The position numbers were made by a program, and so were the translations under genes. Below the pieces are notes generated by a model, which worked only from the letters and a program-made list of their open reading frames with translations, was not told the origin of the DNA and ran no database searches. Below, in pieces: positions 16,746 to 25,706 of a stretch of DNA of 64,000 bases. Each line of letters begins with the position of its first letter. Position 1 is the first letter of the stretch. Source of the stretch: Rhizobium sp. SL42 (GTDB taxonomy: Bacteria; Pseudomonadota; Alphaproteobacteria; Rhizobiales; Rhizobiaceae); assembly GCF_021729845.1 (NCBI RefSeq), contig NZ_CP063397.1, positions 1,564,001-1,628,000 of the forward strand. The letters are read 5' to 3'.

Positions 16746-17330
16746 TCAGCCGACGGCGCCATGCGGCAGATGTTCGTTGGCAAACACCGCGATCTCGTCT
16801 TCCGCTTCGCTGCTCCACAGATCCAGCGCCTTGAGGATCTCCATGGTGAAGGTGATCGGGGAATTGCCGGGCGCCGTGATCACCTTGCCGTCCGACACGG
16901 CCTGAGGCTGGTCGCGGTAGAGTGCTGCGCCTCCGTAGCCCGGATATTTCTGGTGCGAGGCAAGACGGTTGCCGGTATGGGCCACGTCGTTGAGGATGCC
17001 TGTCGCCGCAAGCGCGCTCGCCGCAGCGCAGATCCCGCCCACCACCTTGCCCGAGCCGTGAAATTCACGGGCCTTTGCGGTGAAGTCAGGTGCGTTGCCT
17101 TTTTCCCAGATGAGGCCGCCCGGAATGATCAGCGCGTCAAACGCCTCTGCATCGAATGCATCATAGGCGAGATCGGGCGTGACTTTCAGTCCGCCCATCG
17201 ACGTGACCGGCCGGCCGTCGGGCGAAGCGGTCCGGATCTCGACGCCGAGATACGACCGCGCCACCGCCATCAACAGCGCGCATTCCCAATCGGCGAAGTC
17301 TTCGGTCAGCGCAATGGCTATGCGAGTCAT
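16746..17330 (-). CDS. DJ-1/PfpI-superfamily protein (type 1 glutamine amidotransferase-like)
   Basis: This 194-residue cytoplasmic protein has the DJ-1/PfpI flavodoxin-like fold. DALIIPGGLIWEKG precedes the nucleophile elbow, where GGICAAAS carries the probable catalytic cysteine near residue 100. The superfamily includes chaperones, deglycase-like and glyoxalase-like enzymes; which activity applies cannot be read. The start MTRIAIAL is chosen by spacing to GGGAGAG. It lies 32 bases downstream of a GNAT gene in the same direction, likely one operon. Confidence 0.85.
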   Translation of the reverse strand: MTRIAIALTEDFADWECALLMAVARSYLGVEIRTASPDGRPVTSMGGLKVTPDLAYDAFDAEAFDALIIPGGLIWEKGNAPDFTAKAREFHGSGKVVGGICAAASALAATGILNDVAHTGNRLASHQKYPGYGGAALYRDQPQAVSDGKVITAPGNSPITFTMEILKALDLWSSEAEDEIAVFANEHLPHGAVG

Positions 17331-17362
17331 CGACATCTCTCCCTTCAGCTTGGCACCCACGG

Positions 17363-17851
17363 TTACGAAAGGCGCTGAATGTAGCGCATGCCGGTCACCG
17401 GGCGCGGTACGAAATCCATGTGTTCGTAGAACCGGTGAGCCGCCACATTACCGGTCGCGGCGCCAACCGAAAGGTAATCGCAGCCGGACTGTACGGCGAT
17501 GTCGCGGGCGCGGGCAACCAGATGTTGGCCGATGCCGTTGCCGCGCTGGCCGTCCCGGACGAACAGATGATGCAGGTCCATGCCGCGTTTGCCTTCGTCG
17601 GCCCTGTAGAGCGGCACGAGTATGGCGTAGCCGATCAGGCCTTCGCCGCCATCGGCAACCAGGGCGGTGATCCAGGGCAGGGCGCCGAACAGGTCGCGCT
17701 CGAGCGTTTCTGGGGTCATCGCCGAGGCATCGCCGTGATGGGCGGAAAGCGCCTTTATCATGTCGTTGAGTTGTGGCAGGTCCTGGCGCCGGGCATGGCG
17801 GATCACCACGACGGGCGGGCGCGGCAGCGTAGCTTCGGTATCTTCGGTCAT
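17363..17851 (-). CDS. GNAT-family N-acetyltransferase
   Basis: This 162-residue protein has the GNAT fold with the acetyl-CoA pyrophosphate loop RDGQRGNGIGQHL (Q/R-x-x-G-x-G) near residue 105, followed by the late motif GAATGNVAAHRFYEHMDF near 130-147. GNATs transfer acetyl from acetyl-CoA to an amine; the substrate is unknown. It is probably transcribed with the downstream DJ-1/PfpI gene. Confidence 0.9.
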   Translation of the reverse strand: MTEDTEATLPRPPVVVIRHARRQDLPQLNDMIKALSAHHGDASAMTPETLERDLFGALPWITALVADGGEGLIGYAILVPLYRADEGKRGMDLHHLFVRDGQRGNGIGQHLVARARDIAVQSGCDYLSVGAATGNVAAHRFYEHMDFVPRPVTGMRYIQRLS

Positions 17852-17900
17852 TTTCGCTTCCCTTTTTTATGTGCCGTCAGGGGAAGCTGCGTTTTTTAAA

Positions 17901-17928
17901 CAACAAGGCCGCCTGACGGCGGCCTGTT
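17901..17928 (-). terminator. intrinsic terminator of the merR-cupin operon
   Basis: GGCCGCC pairs with GGCGGCC across TGAC, extended by AACA/TGTT. On the minus strand it is followed by TTGTTGTTT. It lies about 130 bases past the cupin stop codon. Confidence 0.8.
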
Positions 17929-18059
17929 GACAAAGTGATCTGTCGAGCCGCCGGTTACCGGTAGGCCCAAAAATACGTGCAGGAGATGGTTGCGCGTGCG
18001 TCGATCATGAAATTGAGATGCGCCGAATTCAATCGATTGTCAATGGCGATCGCTGTGGA

Positions 18060-18518
18060 TCATCGCGCTATCTCATTCCCCGCCCTGTCGGTCAGCCGCT
18101 TGTCGAAATTTACCTTGGTGAGCAGCATGTCCTTCTGGGTATAGTGCACCACATCATCCGGCAAGCGGGTGCCGACGACGAGATAAATGGCATCGACCGC
18201 AGAACGGTTTTCCAGGCAATGGCCGATGGCCACGCCAGCCTTGAAGGTCGCGGCGTCGCCGGCCTGCATTTCAGTCACGTCATCACCTTCGAGCAGCGTT
18301 ACCCGGCCTGACACCACGAAGATGAACTCGTCCTCCCGCTCGTGCCAGTGCTGGTGCGACGAGCGTGAACCGGGCGGCAGAGTCTCGAGGAAGGCGCCAA
18401 ATTGTGTCAGCCCGCCGACATCGCTGAGAAGTCGCGCCGAATAGGGGCCGAGTTCGGCATGGATACCCTCCGCCTTGCCTTCTTCAAGCGCCGCATCCTG
18501 TTGCCTGATCACCGGCAT
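18060..18518 (-). CDS. cupin-domain protein
   Basis: This 152-residue single-cupin protein has metal motif 1, SSHQHWHEREDEFIFVVSG (H-x-H-x4-E), near residue 60 and motif 2, VAIGHCLENRS (G-x-x-H), near 103. The fold suits dioxygenase, isomerase or ligand-sensing roles. The start MPVIRQQD follows GAGG. It lies 10 bases after the MerR regulator stop, so it is cotranscribed and may act in the same metal response. The C-terminal extension (TQKDMLLTKVNFDKR) occurs in cupins of unassigned function. Confidence 0.85.
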   Translation of the reverse strand: MPVIRQQDAALEEGKAEGIHAELGPYSARLLSDVGGLTQFGAFLETLPPGSRSSHQHWHEREDEFIFVVSGRVTLLEGDDVTEMQAGDAATFKAGVAIGHCLENRSAVDAIYLVVGTRLPDDVVHYTQKDMLLTKVNFDKRLTDRAGNEIAR

Positions 18519-18528
18519 TGCCGAATCC

Positions 18529-18942
18529 TCAATGTTCGTGTTCGCAAAGGCCGTGGTCGGACAGCGCGCGGATGACATAACAATCGCCGACGATATGGCC
18601 TTCGCAATGGGAGACGATGCGGGTCAGTTCGTCTTCAAGCTTGCGCAGCTTGGCGATCTTGTCGCGAACATCCGCCAGTTGTTCGCGGGCGATCTGGTCG
18701 GCCGTGCCGCAGGGCTCTTCCGGATGGCGGCTGAGCGTCAGAAGCTCGCGGATTGCCTCGATCGGGAAGCCGAGGTCACGCGCATGGCGAATAAAGGCCA
18801 GCTGGTCGAGCTCGGCTTTTTCATAGCGTCGCTGGTTTCCCTCGGTGCGGTCGGGGGCCGAGATCAAGCCCATCTGCTCGTAGTAGCGGATGGTCGGCAC
18901 CTTGACGCCCGTGCGGCGGGAAAGATCGCCAATCGAGTACAT
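18529..18942 (-). CDS. MerR-family regulator, probably metal-responsive
   Basis: This 137-residue protein begins MYSIGDLSRRTGVKVPTIRYYE, the MerR winged HTH, with a following long dimerisation helix. Cysteines lie near the end of that helix and in the tail (EEPCGT, SHCEGH, GDCYV, GLCEHEH). They resemble the thiol ligands of zinc/cadmium/lead-type MerR sensors. The tail also adds His and Glu. It faces a His-rich cation transporter across a MerR-type 19-bp-spacer promoter. Zinc or another divalent ion is the best guess. Confidence 0.9.
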   Translation of the reverse strand: MYSIGDLSRRTGVKVPTIRYYEQMGLISAPDRTEGNQRRYEKAELDQLAFIRHARDLGFPIEAIRELLTLSRHPEEPCGTADQIAREQLADVRDKIAKLRKLEDELTRIVSHCEGHIVGDCYVIRALSDHGLCEHEH

Positions 18943-18957
18943 TGCTGAAAATACCTC

Positions 18958-18988
18958 TTGAACCTCTAGTCGCTATAGATCCTAGAAA
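18958..18988 (+). promoter_or_regulatory. MerR-type promoter of the cation transporter
   Basis: TTGAAC (18958-18963) and TAGAAA (18983-18988) are separated by exactly 19 bases, the overlong spacer typical of MerR-activated promoters. The spacer holds an imperfect dyad (ACCTCTAG ... CTATAGAT) where the regulator would bind and underwind the DNA. Confidence 0.7.
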
Positions 18989-19024
18989 CGAAACAGGACG
19001 AGATCAAGCAGGAAAGGAAATCTC

Positions 19025-19759
19025 ATGAGCGCCTCTTGCGGCCATAGCCACGGCCCCTTCGACGGCATGTCGGACACCTACAAGCGCCGCCTCTGGCTGG
19101 TGATCGCCATCAATGCCGGGATGTTCTTCATCGAGATGACCGCCGGCCAGCTGGCTCGGTCCCAGGCATTGCAGGCGGACGCTCTGGATTTCTTCGCCGA
19201 TGCCGTGACCTATGGCATTTCGCTCGCCGTCATTGGCGCGTCGATCCGCGTGCGAACGACGGCCGCTGCTGCCAAGGGCCTCAGCCTGTTCGTGATGGGG
19301 CTTTGGGTATTCGGTTCCACGCTTTACCGCGTCTTCTACATGAACCTGCCGGAAGCACCGGTCATGGGCGCCATCGGCTTTCTGGCGCTGATTGCCAATG
19401 TTGCCAGTGTCTTGCTTCTGATGAACTACAAGGATGGCGATGCCAATGTACGGTCTGTCTGGCTATGCTCGCGCAATGATGCGATCGGCAATGTTATTGT
19501 CATGATTGCCGCCATCGGGGTCTGGGGCACCGCCACCGCATGGCCGGACCTGATCGTGGCGGCCATCATGGCGGGTCTGTTCCTGACCTCTTCGATCCAG
19601 ATCCTGCAGCAGTCCTGGATGGAGTGGCAGCAGGGTGGCCATCAAGCGGGTCACCATGCGGATGAGCATGGTGTTCAGGATGCGGTGCCTGTCATGGCTG
19701 AATGCTGCGCGGATCATGCCCATCACCACCACCACGAGGGGCATCGGCACAAGCACTGA
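19025..19759 (+). CDS. CDF-like cation efflux protein with His-rich tail
   Basis: This 244-residue inner-membrane protein has about five to six helices. Helix 2 carries ADALDFFADAVTYG (D-x3-D type) and helix 5 SRNDAIGNVIV, the positions of the cation diffusion facilitator transport site. The usual HxxxD is varied, as in a short subclass. N-terminal CGHSHG and C-terminal CCADHAHHHHHEGHRHKH form metal-binding stretches. It probably exports zinc or a similar ion by proton antiport. The ribosome-binding site is AAGGAAA. It is controlled by the divergent MerR protein. Confidence 0.85.
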   Translation: MSASCGHSHGPFDGMSDTYKRRLWLVIAINAGMFFIEMTAGQLARSQALQADALDFFADAVTYGISLAVIGASIRVRTTAAAAKGLSLFVMGLWVFGSTLYRVFYMNLPEAPVMGAIGFLALIANVASVLLLMNYKDGDANVRSVWLCSRNDAIGNVIVMIAAIGVWGTATAWPDLIVAAIMAGLFLTSSIQILQQSWMEWQQGGHQAGHHADEHGVQDAVPVMAECCADHAHHHHHEGHRHKH

Positions 19760-19783
19760 CAGTCCTGTCCGCGATCGCGCATG

Positions 19784-19813
19784 AAAAAACCGGCCGGGTT
19801 GCCCTGGCCGGTT
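19784..19813 (-). terminator. terminator of the 105-residue gene, probably shared with the transporter
   Basis: AACCGGCC and its complement (19788-19795/19806-19813) close a 10-base loop. On the minus strand a run of six T follows; on the plus strand it lies 28 bases after the transporter stop. Confidence 0.8.
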
Positions 19814-19835
19814 GTGTGGATGCTGTCCTTGAAGC

Positions 19836-20153
19836 TCAGAATTCGGCGTAGTCCGACAGGTCGTATTCGCGGTACGCCGCTTCGACCTGCTGCGACACCG
19901 AGTTGGAAGCACGCTCGTCGCTGTTGGCGGTCGCGGACTCTGCCGTCAGCGAAGCCTTGCGTCCGCCTTCGACGGTCCAGAGCGCCGAAGCAAGCTGGTT
20001 CGACAGCAACGTGCTGGAAAACGTGTTGGGGCTGCCGGTGCGGGCCTTCGAGCTCGTGCTGGTATCCGGCGCAGCATCATCGGCATCGGTCGTGCTCGGC
20101 ACGTAGCGATTCTGATAGGAATAGTTGCTGCTAAGACCGCTATCGATCCTCAT
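19836..20153 (-). CDS. small hypothetical protein
   Basis: This 105-residue protein is rich in Ser, Thr, Ala and Asn with a tyrosine-containing start (MRIDSGLSSNYSYQNRYVP) and an acidic end (REYDLSDYAEF). It has no signal peptide or membrane helix. A GAGG-type ribosome-binding site and its own terminator support expression. The composition suggests a partly disordered protein. No family is recognised. Confidence 0.6.
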   Translation of the reverse strand: MRIDSGLSSNYSYQNRYVPSTTDADDAAPDTSTSSKARTGSPNTFSSTLLSNQLASALWTVEGGRKASLTAESATANSDERASNSVSQQVEAAYREYDLSDYAEF

Positions 20154-20371
20154 GGCGGACGCCTCGGTTGAAAGAATTAACCATTTGTTAACCTTTGAAC
20201 CTTGCGCGAAGCTTGCGTGTTGCGCCGCAAGAGCGAGATTTGGCCTTGCGCGAAGCCCCGGCTAGGACTACGGCCCCGCCGAATCATGGGTGCGTGGAAT
20301 TCATTTTTTAGAAGTCGCGCAAGCAATCACAAAAAGGCACCCGTGAAAGCTTGCACGTCTCCAAAGACGGA

Positions 20372-22480
20372 TCACATCTTGCCCGCGACCTTGATCGCGA
20401 ACGCATATTCAAACGCAATCTCCTCCAGCCGCTGGAAACGGCCGGACTTGCCGCCGTGACCGGCTGCCATATTGGTCTTGAGCAGGAAGGGACCGGCATC
20501 CGGCGCATGCTCGCGCAGCTTGGCAATCCATTTGGTCGGCTCCCAATAGGTCACGCGTGGATCGGTCAGGCCCGAAAGCGCAAGGATCGGCGGATAAGCC
20601 TTGGCGGCGACATTGTCATAGGGCGAGTAGGCGGCGATCCAGTTGTATTGCTCGACGGATTCGATCGGATTGCCCCATTCCGGCCATTCCGGTGGCGTCA
20701 GCGGCAGAGTGTCGTCCAGCATTGTGTTGAGCACGTCGACAAACGGCACGGCCGCGATGATGCCAGCGAATTTCTCCGGAGCCATGTTGGCGATCGCGCC
20801 CATCAGCATGCCGCCGGCCGAGCCGCCCTCGGCGATGATGTTTTCATAAACCGTGTATTTCTCCGCCACGAGGTGCTCGGCTGCCGCGATGAAATCCTTG
20901 AAGGTATTCGCCTTCTTTTCCATCTTGCCGTCTTCGTACCAGGCGAATCCCTTGTCTTTACCGCCGCGGATATGGGCGATTGCGTAGACGAAGCCACGAT
21001 CGGCGAGCGACAGGCAATTGGTGTTGAAGCCGGCCGGAATGGTGATGCCATAGGCGCCGTAACCATAGAGCAGGCAGGGTGCCGAGCCGTCGAGTTTGGT
21101 GTCGCGACGATAGAGCAGGGTGACTGGCACGTCGACCCCGTCATGCGCCTTGGCGAAGACGCGACGGGTGATGTAGTCGTCCGGGTTGTGACCCGACGGA
21201 ACTTCCTGCGTCTTCAAAAGCGTGCGCTCGCGCGTCGCCATGTTGTAGTCGAACAACTGGCTTGGCGTCGTCATCGAGGAATAGGAAAAGCGGATGACGT
21301 CGGTGTCATATTCCGCCGAGCCGGAAAGCCCGAGCGAATAGGCCTCCTCGGCAAAGGCGATGGAATGCTCGTCGCCGGATTTGCGGTCGCGGATCATGAT
21401 CACCGGCAGGCCTTCGCGGCGCTCGAGCCAGACGAGGTGTCGCGCAAAGGCCATGTGGCTGAGGATCAGCCGGCCCGGTTCGTGCGGCACGACCTCTTTC
21501 CAGTTTTCCTTGCCCGGAGCCGTGACCGGTGCCTCGACGATCTTGAAGTCCTTGGCGTCGCCGGCATTGGTCAGGATGTAGAAGACGTCGCCGCCTTCGG
21601 TCATCGCATACTCGATGCCTTCCTCGCGCTCGGCGACAAGTTGCGGCTCGGCGGTCAGGTCCTTGGTCGAAAGCAGGCGGTATTCCGAGGTCTCGTGGTC
21701 GTGGATGTCGATATAGATGAAGTCGTCGAGTAGCGAGCCGCCGACCCCCATGAAGAAGCCGGGATCCTTCTCTTCGTAGACCAGCCGGTCGGAAGATTGC
21801 GGCTCACCCACGATATGGTGGAAGACCTTCGACGGCCGGTGGTTTTCGTCCTGAAGCGTATAGAAGAAGCTCTTGCCGTCCGGCGCCCAGACGCCACCGC
21901 CGGCGGTGTTCTCCAGCACATCCTCGAGATCCTGCTTGGTGGCCAAATCGCGGATGCGCAGGGTGTAATATTCCGAGCCCTTGTCGTCATAGCCCCAGAT
22001 GCCGAAGGCATGATCGGTCGTATGGTCGATGCCCGACAGACGGAAATAATCCTTGCCTTCCGCCTCCTTGTCGCCGTCGAGCAGAAGATCGCGTAGCGCC
22101 TCGTCCTTCGGGTCGCCATCGCGCGGAATGCGGAAATAGCGCGGCTGTTCACCGCCGGTGACGAAGGCCGAGCCATAGGCAAACGGGCCGTCCTTCATCG
22201 GGATGGACGAATCGTCCTCCTTGATCCGGCCCTTCATCTCGTCGAACAGGGTCTTCTGCAGGCCCTTGGTATCGGCCATCGCCGCTTCCATATGAGCATT
22301 TTCCGCCTCGAGATAGCTGCGGATTTCCGGATCGAGGATCGAGGTGTCCTTGAACATCTGCTGCCAGTTGTCGGCGCGCAGCCAGCCATAGTCGTCGGTG
22401 CGGGTGATCCCGTGGCGGGTGTCGCTCACGGGCTTCCTGGCAACAGTCGGCGGGCTGGGCAGGTTCTTGAAGATGGACAA
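20372..22480 (-). CDS. ptrB: oligopeptidase B (prolyl oligopeptidase family, S9A)
   Basis: This 702-residue serine peptidase cuts short peptides after basic residues in the cytoplasm. The N-terminal half is a beta-propeller that gates access. The C-terminal alpha/beta-hydrolase carries the nucleophile elbow AEGGSAGGML (Ser near 540), the acid at SGLTDPRV (near 625) and the His at AAGHGGKSGRF (near 672). YGAYG and HIRGGKDKG, conserved in the family, are present. Length fits the family (about 690-710). It precedes nothing obvious in an operon; the aminotransferase gene ends 90 bases upstream in the same direction. Confidence 0.93.
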   Translation of the reverse strand: MSIFKNLPSPPTVARKPVSDTRHGITRTDDYGWLRADNWQQMFKDTSILDPEIRSYLEAENAHMEAAMADTKGLQKTLFDEMKGRIKEDDSSIPMKDGPFAYGSAFVTGGEQPRYFRIPRDGDPKDEALRDLLLDGDKEAEGKDYFRLSGIDHTTDHAFGIWGYDDKGSEYYTLRIRDLATKQDLEDVLENTAGGGVWAPDGKSFFYTLQDENHRPSKVFHHIVGEPQSSDRLVYEEKDPGFFMGVGGSLLDDFIYIDIHDHETSEYRLLSTKDLTAEPQLVAEREEGIEYAMTEGGDVFYILTNAGDAKDFKIVEAPVTAPGKENWKEVVPHEPGRLILSHMAFARHLVWLERREGLPVIMIRDRKSGDEHSIAFAEEAYSLGLSGSAEYDTDVIRFSYSSMTTPSQLFDYNMATRERTLLKTQEVPSGHNPDDYITRRVFAKAHDGVDVPVTLLYRRDTKLDGSAPCLLYGYGAYGITIPAGFNTNCLSLADRGFVYAIAHIRGGKDKGFAWYEDGKMEKKANTFKDFIAAAEHLVAEKYTVYENIIAEGGSAGGMLMGAIANMAPEKFAGIIAAVPFVDVLNTMLDDTLPLTPPEWPEWGNPIESVEQYNWIAAYSPYDNVAAKAYPPILALSGLTDPRVTYWEPTKWIAKLREHAPDAGPFLLKTNMAAGHGGKSGRFQRLEEIAFEYAFAIKVAGKM

Positions 22481-22570
22481 GGTGATTTCCTTCCGGAATT
22501 GGAACAGGCAGTTCAGCGAGAGATAGAGAGGCTGGCCGCCGCGATCAAGGCGCGGCCAAAGCTTACATGC

Positions 22571-23458
22571 TCAGCCGTCCGTGCTCTGCGACGACTTTGC
22601 CCAGTCCATGTAGAGATCGAGCGCCTTGCGGGTCACAGGTCCCTCCTGCAGTTGCAGGTCATCGAGCCGTGTCACCGGCACCACCTTGGAATAGTTGCCG
22701 GTCTGGAAGATCTCGTCGGCATTCAGGAAGTCCTCGACAGACAGCGTCGCCTCGCGCACCTCGAAGCCTGCATGGCGCAAGAGGCCGATGACCCGGGCAC
22801 GGGTGATGCCGGCCAGGAAGGTGCGGTTTGCCGCCGGCGTATAGACGATACCGTCCTTGACCATGAACACGTTGGAGGAGGCGGTCTCCACCACATTGCC
22901 GTTCATGTCGCGCACCAGCGCATTGTCGAAGCCACGCTTGCGAGCATCGATGATCATCCGACCGGAATTGGGGTAGAGGCTGCCGGTCTTGGCATCAGTC
23001 ATCGCGCATTCGGGCGTCGGGCGGCGGAATGGCGACAGCGTCAGCGACGACGGTTTTGCCGCGTGCATCGGGGCCTCGAACAGGCAGAGCGCAAACCGCG
23101 TCGATTCCGGATCGGCGGCGACAACCGAGCCGGCCTGGCCATGTTCGGCCCAGTACATCGGCTTGATGTAAATGGCAGTCTTTCCGTCGAACTTGCCGAT
23201 GCCTTCCCAGGCGAGGCGTTCGATCTCGCTGGCGTCGACCGTCGCCTTCAAGCCCATGTTTTCCGCCGAGCGATTGACCCGCTGGCAATGCAGGTCGAGA
23301 TCCGGCGCGATGTCGTCGAACCAGCGGGCGCCGTCGAATACCGTCGAACCCAACCACATGGCATGTGAGGTCGGCCCGATCAGCGGCGGATTGCCGGCAA
23401 ACCAGTCGCCATCGACATAGGTGAATGTGGTCGTGCGGGCAGAGGAATCGACAGCCAT
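22571..23458 (-). CDS. class IV aminotransferase, branched-chain type
   Basis: This 295-residue PLP enzyme resembles branched-chain aminotransferases: GSTVFDGARWF near the start, the PLP-lysine region MTDAKTGSLYPNSG near residue 156, ALVRDMNGNVVETASSNVFMV, then the phosphate-binding FLAGITRARVIGLL. These catalyse the last step of Leu/Ile/Val synthesis and the first of their breakdown. D-amino-acid aminotransferase and aminodeoxychorismate lyase share the fold, so the exact substrate is not certain. AGGAG precedes the ATG. Confidence 0.88.
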   Translation of the reverse strand: MAVDSSARTTTFTYVDGDWFAGNPPLIGPTSHAMWLGSTVFDGARWFDDIAPDLDLHCQRVNRSAENMGLKATVDASEIERLAWEGIGKFDGKTAIYIKPMYWAEHGQAGSVVAADPESTRFALCLFEAPMHAAKPSSLTLSPFRRPTPECAMTDAKTGSLYPNSGRMIIDARKRGFDNALVRDMNGNVVETASSNVFMVKDGIVYTPAANRTFLAGITRARVIGLLRHAGFEVREATLSVEDFLNADEIFQTGNYSKVVPVTRLDDLQLQEGPVTRKALDLYMDWAKSSQSTDG

Positions 23459-23786
23459 CAGAGGTCTCCTGTTCTCGTTGCCGAGGAGGAAAGTCTCCTG
23501 GCCGGCTCAGGTCAAGGAGAAAGTGCCGTGTCTATGGGTAAAGCTTGCATGGCGTTGGAAATACCCGGAACACTGACGGAATTTTGACGAAAAATCAGAA
23601 GCTTGCCTGATCGATCGATCAATATGCGTGATCGGTCTGCACGCTCCCGGATCATTGGCGCGAATGGTGATTCCACAGTGAAGATCACCGCCTTGGTTAA
23701 AGATCCCGTAACGCATTCCTGCAATATTGATCCAGTTCGCCTCCGCCGCTGCGGGGCTTTGTATTGCGTATAGTCTGGGGTCCATC

Positions 23787-24584
23787 ATGCGAAATGCCGC
23801 CCGTGCCATCGTCTTGTCTTCCTGCGTCCTGGCTTTTGCCGGTCAGGCGAAAGCCGAAGGATTCTGGTCGGGAAACTGGTATCTGACGCTGGGCGGCTCC
23901 GGCATTTCCGCGCCGAAATTCGAAGGTGCCAAGGACAACAAGCTGTTCTTTTCGCCGATCATTTCGCTCGGCCGTGGCAACCAGCCGCGCTTCAGCTCGC
24001 GCAATGACAGCGCCTCCTTCGCCATTTATGATACCGACGTCCTGCGTGCCGGTATCGCCGGCAAGTTCATCCCCGGCCGCGATGCCGGCGATGCGGACGA
24101 ACTGATTGGCCTTTCCGAGATCAAGTGGGGCGGGGAACTCGGCGGCTTCGCTGATGTCTACGTCACCGACTACCTGCGCGCCCGTGCCGAACTGCGCCAG
24201 GGCATTCGCAGCCATGACGGCCTTGTCGCCGATCTTGCGCTCGATGCCTTCACCGATATCGCCCCGGATCTGCGCATTTCCGGTGGTCCGCGCGCCACCT
24301 ATGCGACGAGCGGCTATACCAAGGCCTATTACGGCGTCGATGCCGGTGAATCTGCAGCCTCGGGCCTCAGTGAATATCACCCGGATGGTGGTTTCACATC
24401 CGTCGGTGCCGGCGCGGCGATCACCTGGGATGCCACCGAAAAACTGCAGATGAGCGCATTTACCGAATACAAGCGCCTGACCGGTCCCGCGGCCGACAGC
24501 AGCCTGGTCGAGGAACGTGGCAGCAAGAACCAGCTGACATTCGGCGTTTCGGCCAGCTACAAGTTCGGCTTCAGCCTCGATTGA
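23787..24584 (+). CDS. MipA/OmpV-family outer-membrane protein
   Basis: This 265-residue precursor has a signal peptide (MRNAARAIVLSSC..., cleavage near GQAKAEG). The mature region has alternating strands ending in an aromatic residue, VSASYKFGFSLD. The start GNWYLTLGGSG, the GAKDNKLFFSPIISLGRG element and the closing strand fit the MipA/OmpV barrel family. Roles range from murein-synthesis scaffold to porin-like. The ATG at 23787 is used because the longer frame begins with an unlikely TTG. Confidence 0.88.
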   Translation: MRNAARAIVLSSCVLAFAGQAKAEGFWSGNWYLTLGGSGISAPKFEGAKDNKLFFSPIISLGRGNQPRFSSRNDSASFAIYDTDVLRAGIAGKFIPGRDAGDADELIGLSEIKWGGELGGFADVYVTDYLRARAELRQGIRSHDGLVADLALDAFTDIAPDLRISGGPRATYATSGYTKAYYGVDAGESAASGLSEYHPDGGFTSVGAGAAITWDATEKLQMSAFTEYKRLTGPAADSSLVEERGSKNQLTFGVSASYKFGFSLD

Positions 24585-24681
24585 GACACCGGCATGTCTG
24601 CCGGGCGCTGTGCTGATTTTTCGCGGTTGCTGACCGGCATCGCGGTTTTCTTGGCCGCCGCCATGCTCTATCACTGGCGTC

Positions 24682-25635
24682 ATGAACAGTTCAGCCGACC
24701 ACCACGATCGCGTTATCGACGCTCCTTCCGACAACTGGGTCTACCGCGCGTTGCCGCGCTGGCTCTGGCCCTTCGCCCAGCTCGCCCGCTGGGACCGGCC
24801 GATCGGCTGGCAATTGCTGATGTGGCCGTGTTTCTGGTCCTCGGCACTGGCGGCCAACGTGCTGGCTGCCGACGACCGGCTGAACCCGACGCTGTTCGTC
24901 TTTCACCTCGCTTTGTTCTTTCTCGGCGCGGTCGCCATGCGCGGTGCCGGCTGCACCTATAACGATCTCGTCGACCATGAGATCGATGACAAGGTTGCGC
25001 GCACCCGCTCGCGTCCCTTGCCGTCCGGCCGCGTGTCGCGCCGCGATGCCAAGATCTTCATGGGGCTTCAGGCGCTGGTCGGGCTTGCAGTTCTGCTCTG
25101 CTTCAACATGTTTTCGATTGTCCTGGGCATAGCCTCGCTGGCGGTCGTGGCGATCTATCCCTTTGCCAAGCGCTTTACCGACTGGCCGCAGTTCTTTCTC
25201 GGCCTGGCCTTTTCCTGGGGCGGGCTGATGGGCTGGGCGGGCCTGCATGGCAACCTGTCGCTCGCCGCTGTCCTGCTCTATTGCGGCGCCGTCGCCTGGA
25301 CCATCGGTTATGACACGATCTATGCCCATCAGGACAAGGAGGACGACGCACTCGTTGGCGTGCGGTCCACGGCGCGCCTGTTCGGTGAACAAACGAAACT
25401 CTGGCTCGCCGGTCTTTACGGTCTGACGTTGCTGTTGCTTCTCGTCTCCTTTGTCATGGCGGGCGCCGGCTTTCCTGCCATTCTCGGCCTGATGATCGCC
25501 GGTGGGCTGTTTGCATGGCAGATCAAGGTCCTCGACATCGATGACGGCGCTCAGTGCCTTGCGCTGTTCAAGTCGAACAACCGCGTCGGAGCGATCATTT
25601 TCCTCGGCCTGCTTCTGGCGCTTCCTTTCGCCTGA
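24682..25635 (+). CDS. ubiA: 4-hydroxybenzoate polyprenyltransferase
   Basis: UbiA attaches the polyprenyl tail to 4-hydroxybenzoate in ubiquinone synthesis. This 317-residue membrane protein has about eight to nine helices and the two Asp-rich Mg-diphosphate motifs, AGCTYNDLVDHEIDDKVARTR (near residues 88-108) and YDTIYAHQDKEDD (near 210-222), with the conserved RPLPSG between. Length and motifs are typical. It begins about 100 bases after the MipA gene. Confidence 0.95.
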   Translation: MNSSADHHDRVIDAPSDNWVYRALPRWLWPFAQLARWDRPIGWQLLMWPCFWSSALAANVLAADDRLNPTLFVFHLALFFLGAVAMRGAGCTYNDLVDHEIDDKVARTRSRPLPSGRVSRRDAKIFMGLQALVGLAVLLCFNMFSIVLGIASLAVVAIYPFAKRFTDWPQFFLGLAFSWGGLMGWAGLHGNLSLAAVLLYCGAVAWTIGYDTIYAHQDKEDDALVGVRSTARLFGEQTKLWLAGLYGLTLLLLLVSFVMAGAGFPAILGLMIAGGLFAWQIKVLDIDDGAQCLALFKSNNRVGAIIFLGLLLALPFA

Positions 25636-25686
25636 AATCAAACGTGATGCCCTTTGCCGGGCGGGCGCATTGCGATCAACCGCAAA

Positions 25687-25703
25687 ATAGGGTACCCCCC
25701 TAT
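25687..25703 (+). promoter_or_regulatory. DmeR/RcnR-class operator
   Basis: ATAGGG and CCCTAT flank TACCC, an inverted repeat with a G/C-tract core as used by RcnR/CsoR-class repressors. It ends 3 bases before the dmeR start codon, leaving no room for a Shine-Dalgarno sequence. Repressor binding would cover the transcription start. Confidence 0.7.
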
Positions 25704-25706
25704 ACT

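Noticed and set aside
24594..24962. Open frame between mipA and ubiA
   Set aside because: It overlaps ubiA in a different frame; the translation is Arg/Ala-rich and ubiA has clear motifs.
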